Positions 56,346 through 56,373 of a stretch of 56,373 nt of DNA are shown here, in pieces (the first letter of the stretch is position 1; every line of letters begins with the position of its first letter). The notes under the pieces are model-generated. The model worked only from the letters and a program-made list of their open reading frames with translations, searched no databases and was not told where the DNA came from. The stretch lies in NCBI RefSeq assembly GCF_021606685.1, contig NZ_WKCB01000033.1, positions 1 through 56,373 on the forward strand, written 5' to 3'. This stretch comes from Pseudomonas syringae (lineage in GTDB: Bacteria > Pseudomonadota > Gammaproteobacteria > Pseudomonadales > Pseudomonadaceae). Both the position numbers and the translations under genes were made by a program.

Positions 56346-56373
56346 AAAATCCTGGGAGCGCTTCGCACTCCAA

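Overview
The window is chromosomal DNA of a Pseudomonas from the P. fluorescens group. It is GC-rich, it carries Pseudomonas-typical neighbourhoods (hemN-anr-apt, dnaX-ebfC, ligA-zipA-smc-gntR-xdhABC-guaD, cmaX-crfX-cmpX-sigX-oprF, ppsA/ppsR), it has a cysteine-free OprF, and it has REP/REPIN repeats in several gaps. Nearly all of it is coding. I see no tRNA or rRNA gene, no CRISPR array, no insertion sequence and no prophage. The only RNA gene I can support is the SRP 4.5S RNA.

Layout. 0-4.4 kb: end of a cbb3 oxidase assembly cluster (ccoS and a TauE/SafE-like protein), hemN with a perfect Anr box, a small unknown helical protein, anr and apt. 4.5-8.9 kb: recR, an MDR oxidoreductase, ebfC and dnaX. 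9-13 kb: an orphan solute-binding protein, a muramidase gene paired with a secreted SH3-like partner (possible effector/immunity pair), the SRP RNA and a zinc metallopeptidase. 13.1-20.2 kb: ligA, zipA, smc. 20.2-29.6 kb: purine catabolism (xdhABC, guaD) with two GntR regulators and a BenE-type permease. 29.6-38.4 kb: yggL, dacB, a CHASE-PAS-GGDEF cyclase, rlmKL, rmf and pyrD. 38.4-41.2 kb: a compact set of genes related to the Salmonella SPI-1 type III secretion system (iagB, hilA-type regulator, SpaO C-terminal domain, invG-type secretin) with no export apparatus. 41.2-47.1 kb: nitrate assimilation control and uptake (nasS, nasT, nasA, a PP2C-kinase fusion, cobA). 47.1-51.1 kb: the envelope-stress cluster oprF, sigX, cmpX, crfX, cmaX. 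51.1-56.2 kb: rraA, an alpha/beta hydrolase, ppsA and the divergent ppsR.

Two regions deserve most attention. First, both nasST and nasA are preceded by the same arrangement: a -24/-12 sigma-54 promoter, two hairpins whose hexaloops have A at position 1 and G at position 4 (the NasT/ANTAR target pattern, with loops exactly 23 nt apart in both copies), and an intrinsic terminator overlapping the second hairpin. This predicts that NasT controls the transporter operon and also its own operon by antitermination. Second, the SPI-1-like island has intact reading frames, start signals and a hilA-iagB order as in Salmonella, but the secretin lacks the conserved C-terminal secretin signature, the regulator consists of the DNA-binding domain alone, and SpaO is reduced to its last domain. 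It is either a relic in decay or a reduced set kept for another purpose.

All annotations rest on reading the sequence and on recalled family knowledge; no database search or folding computation was run.
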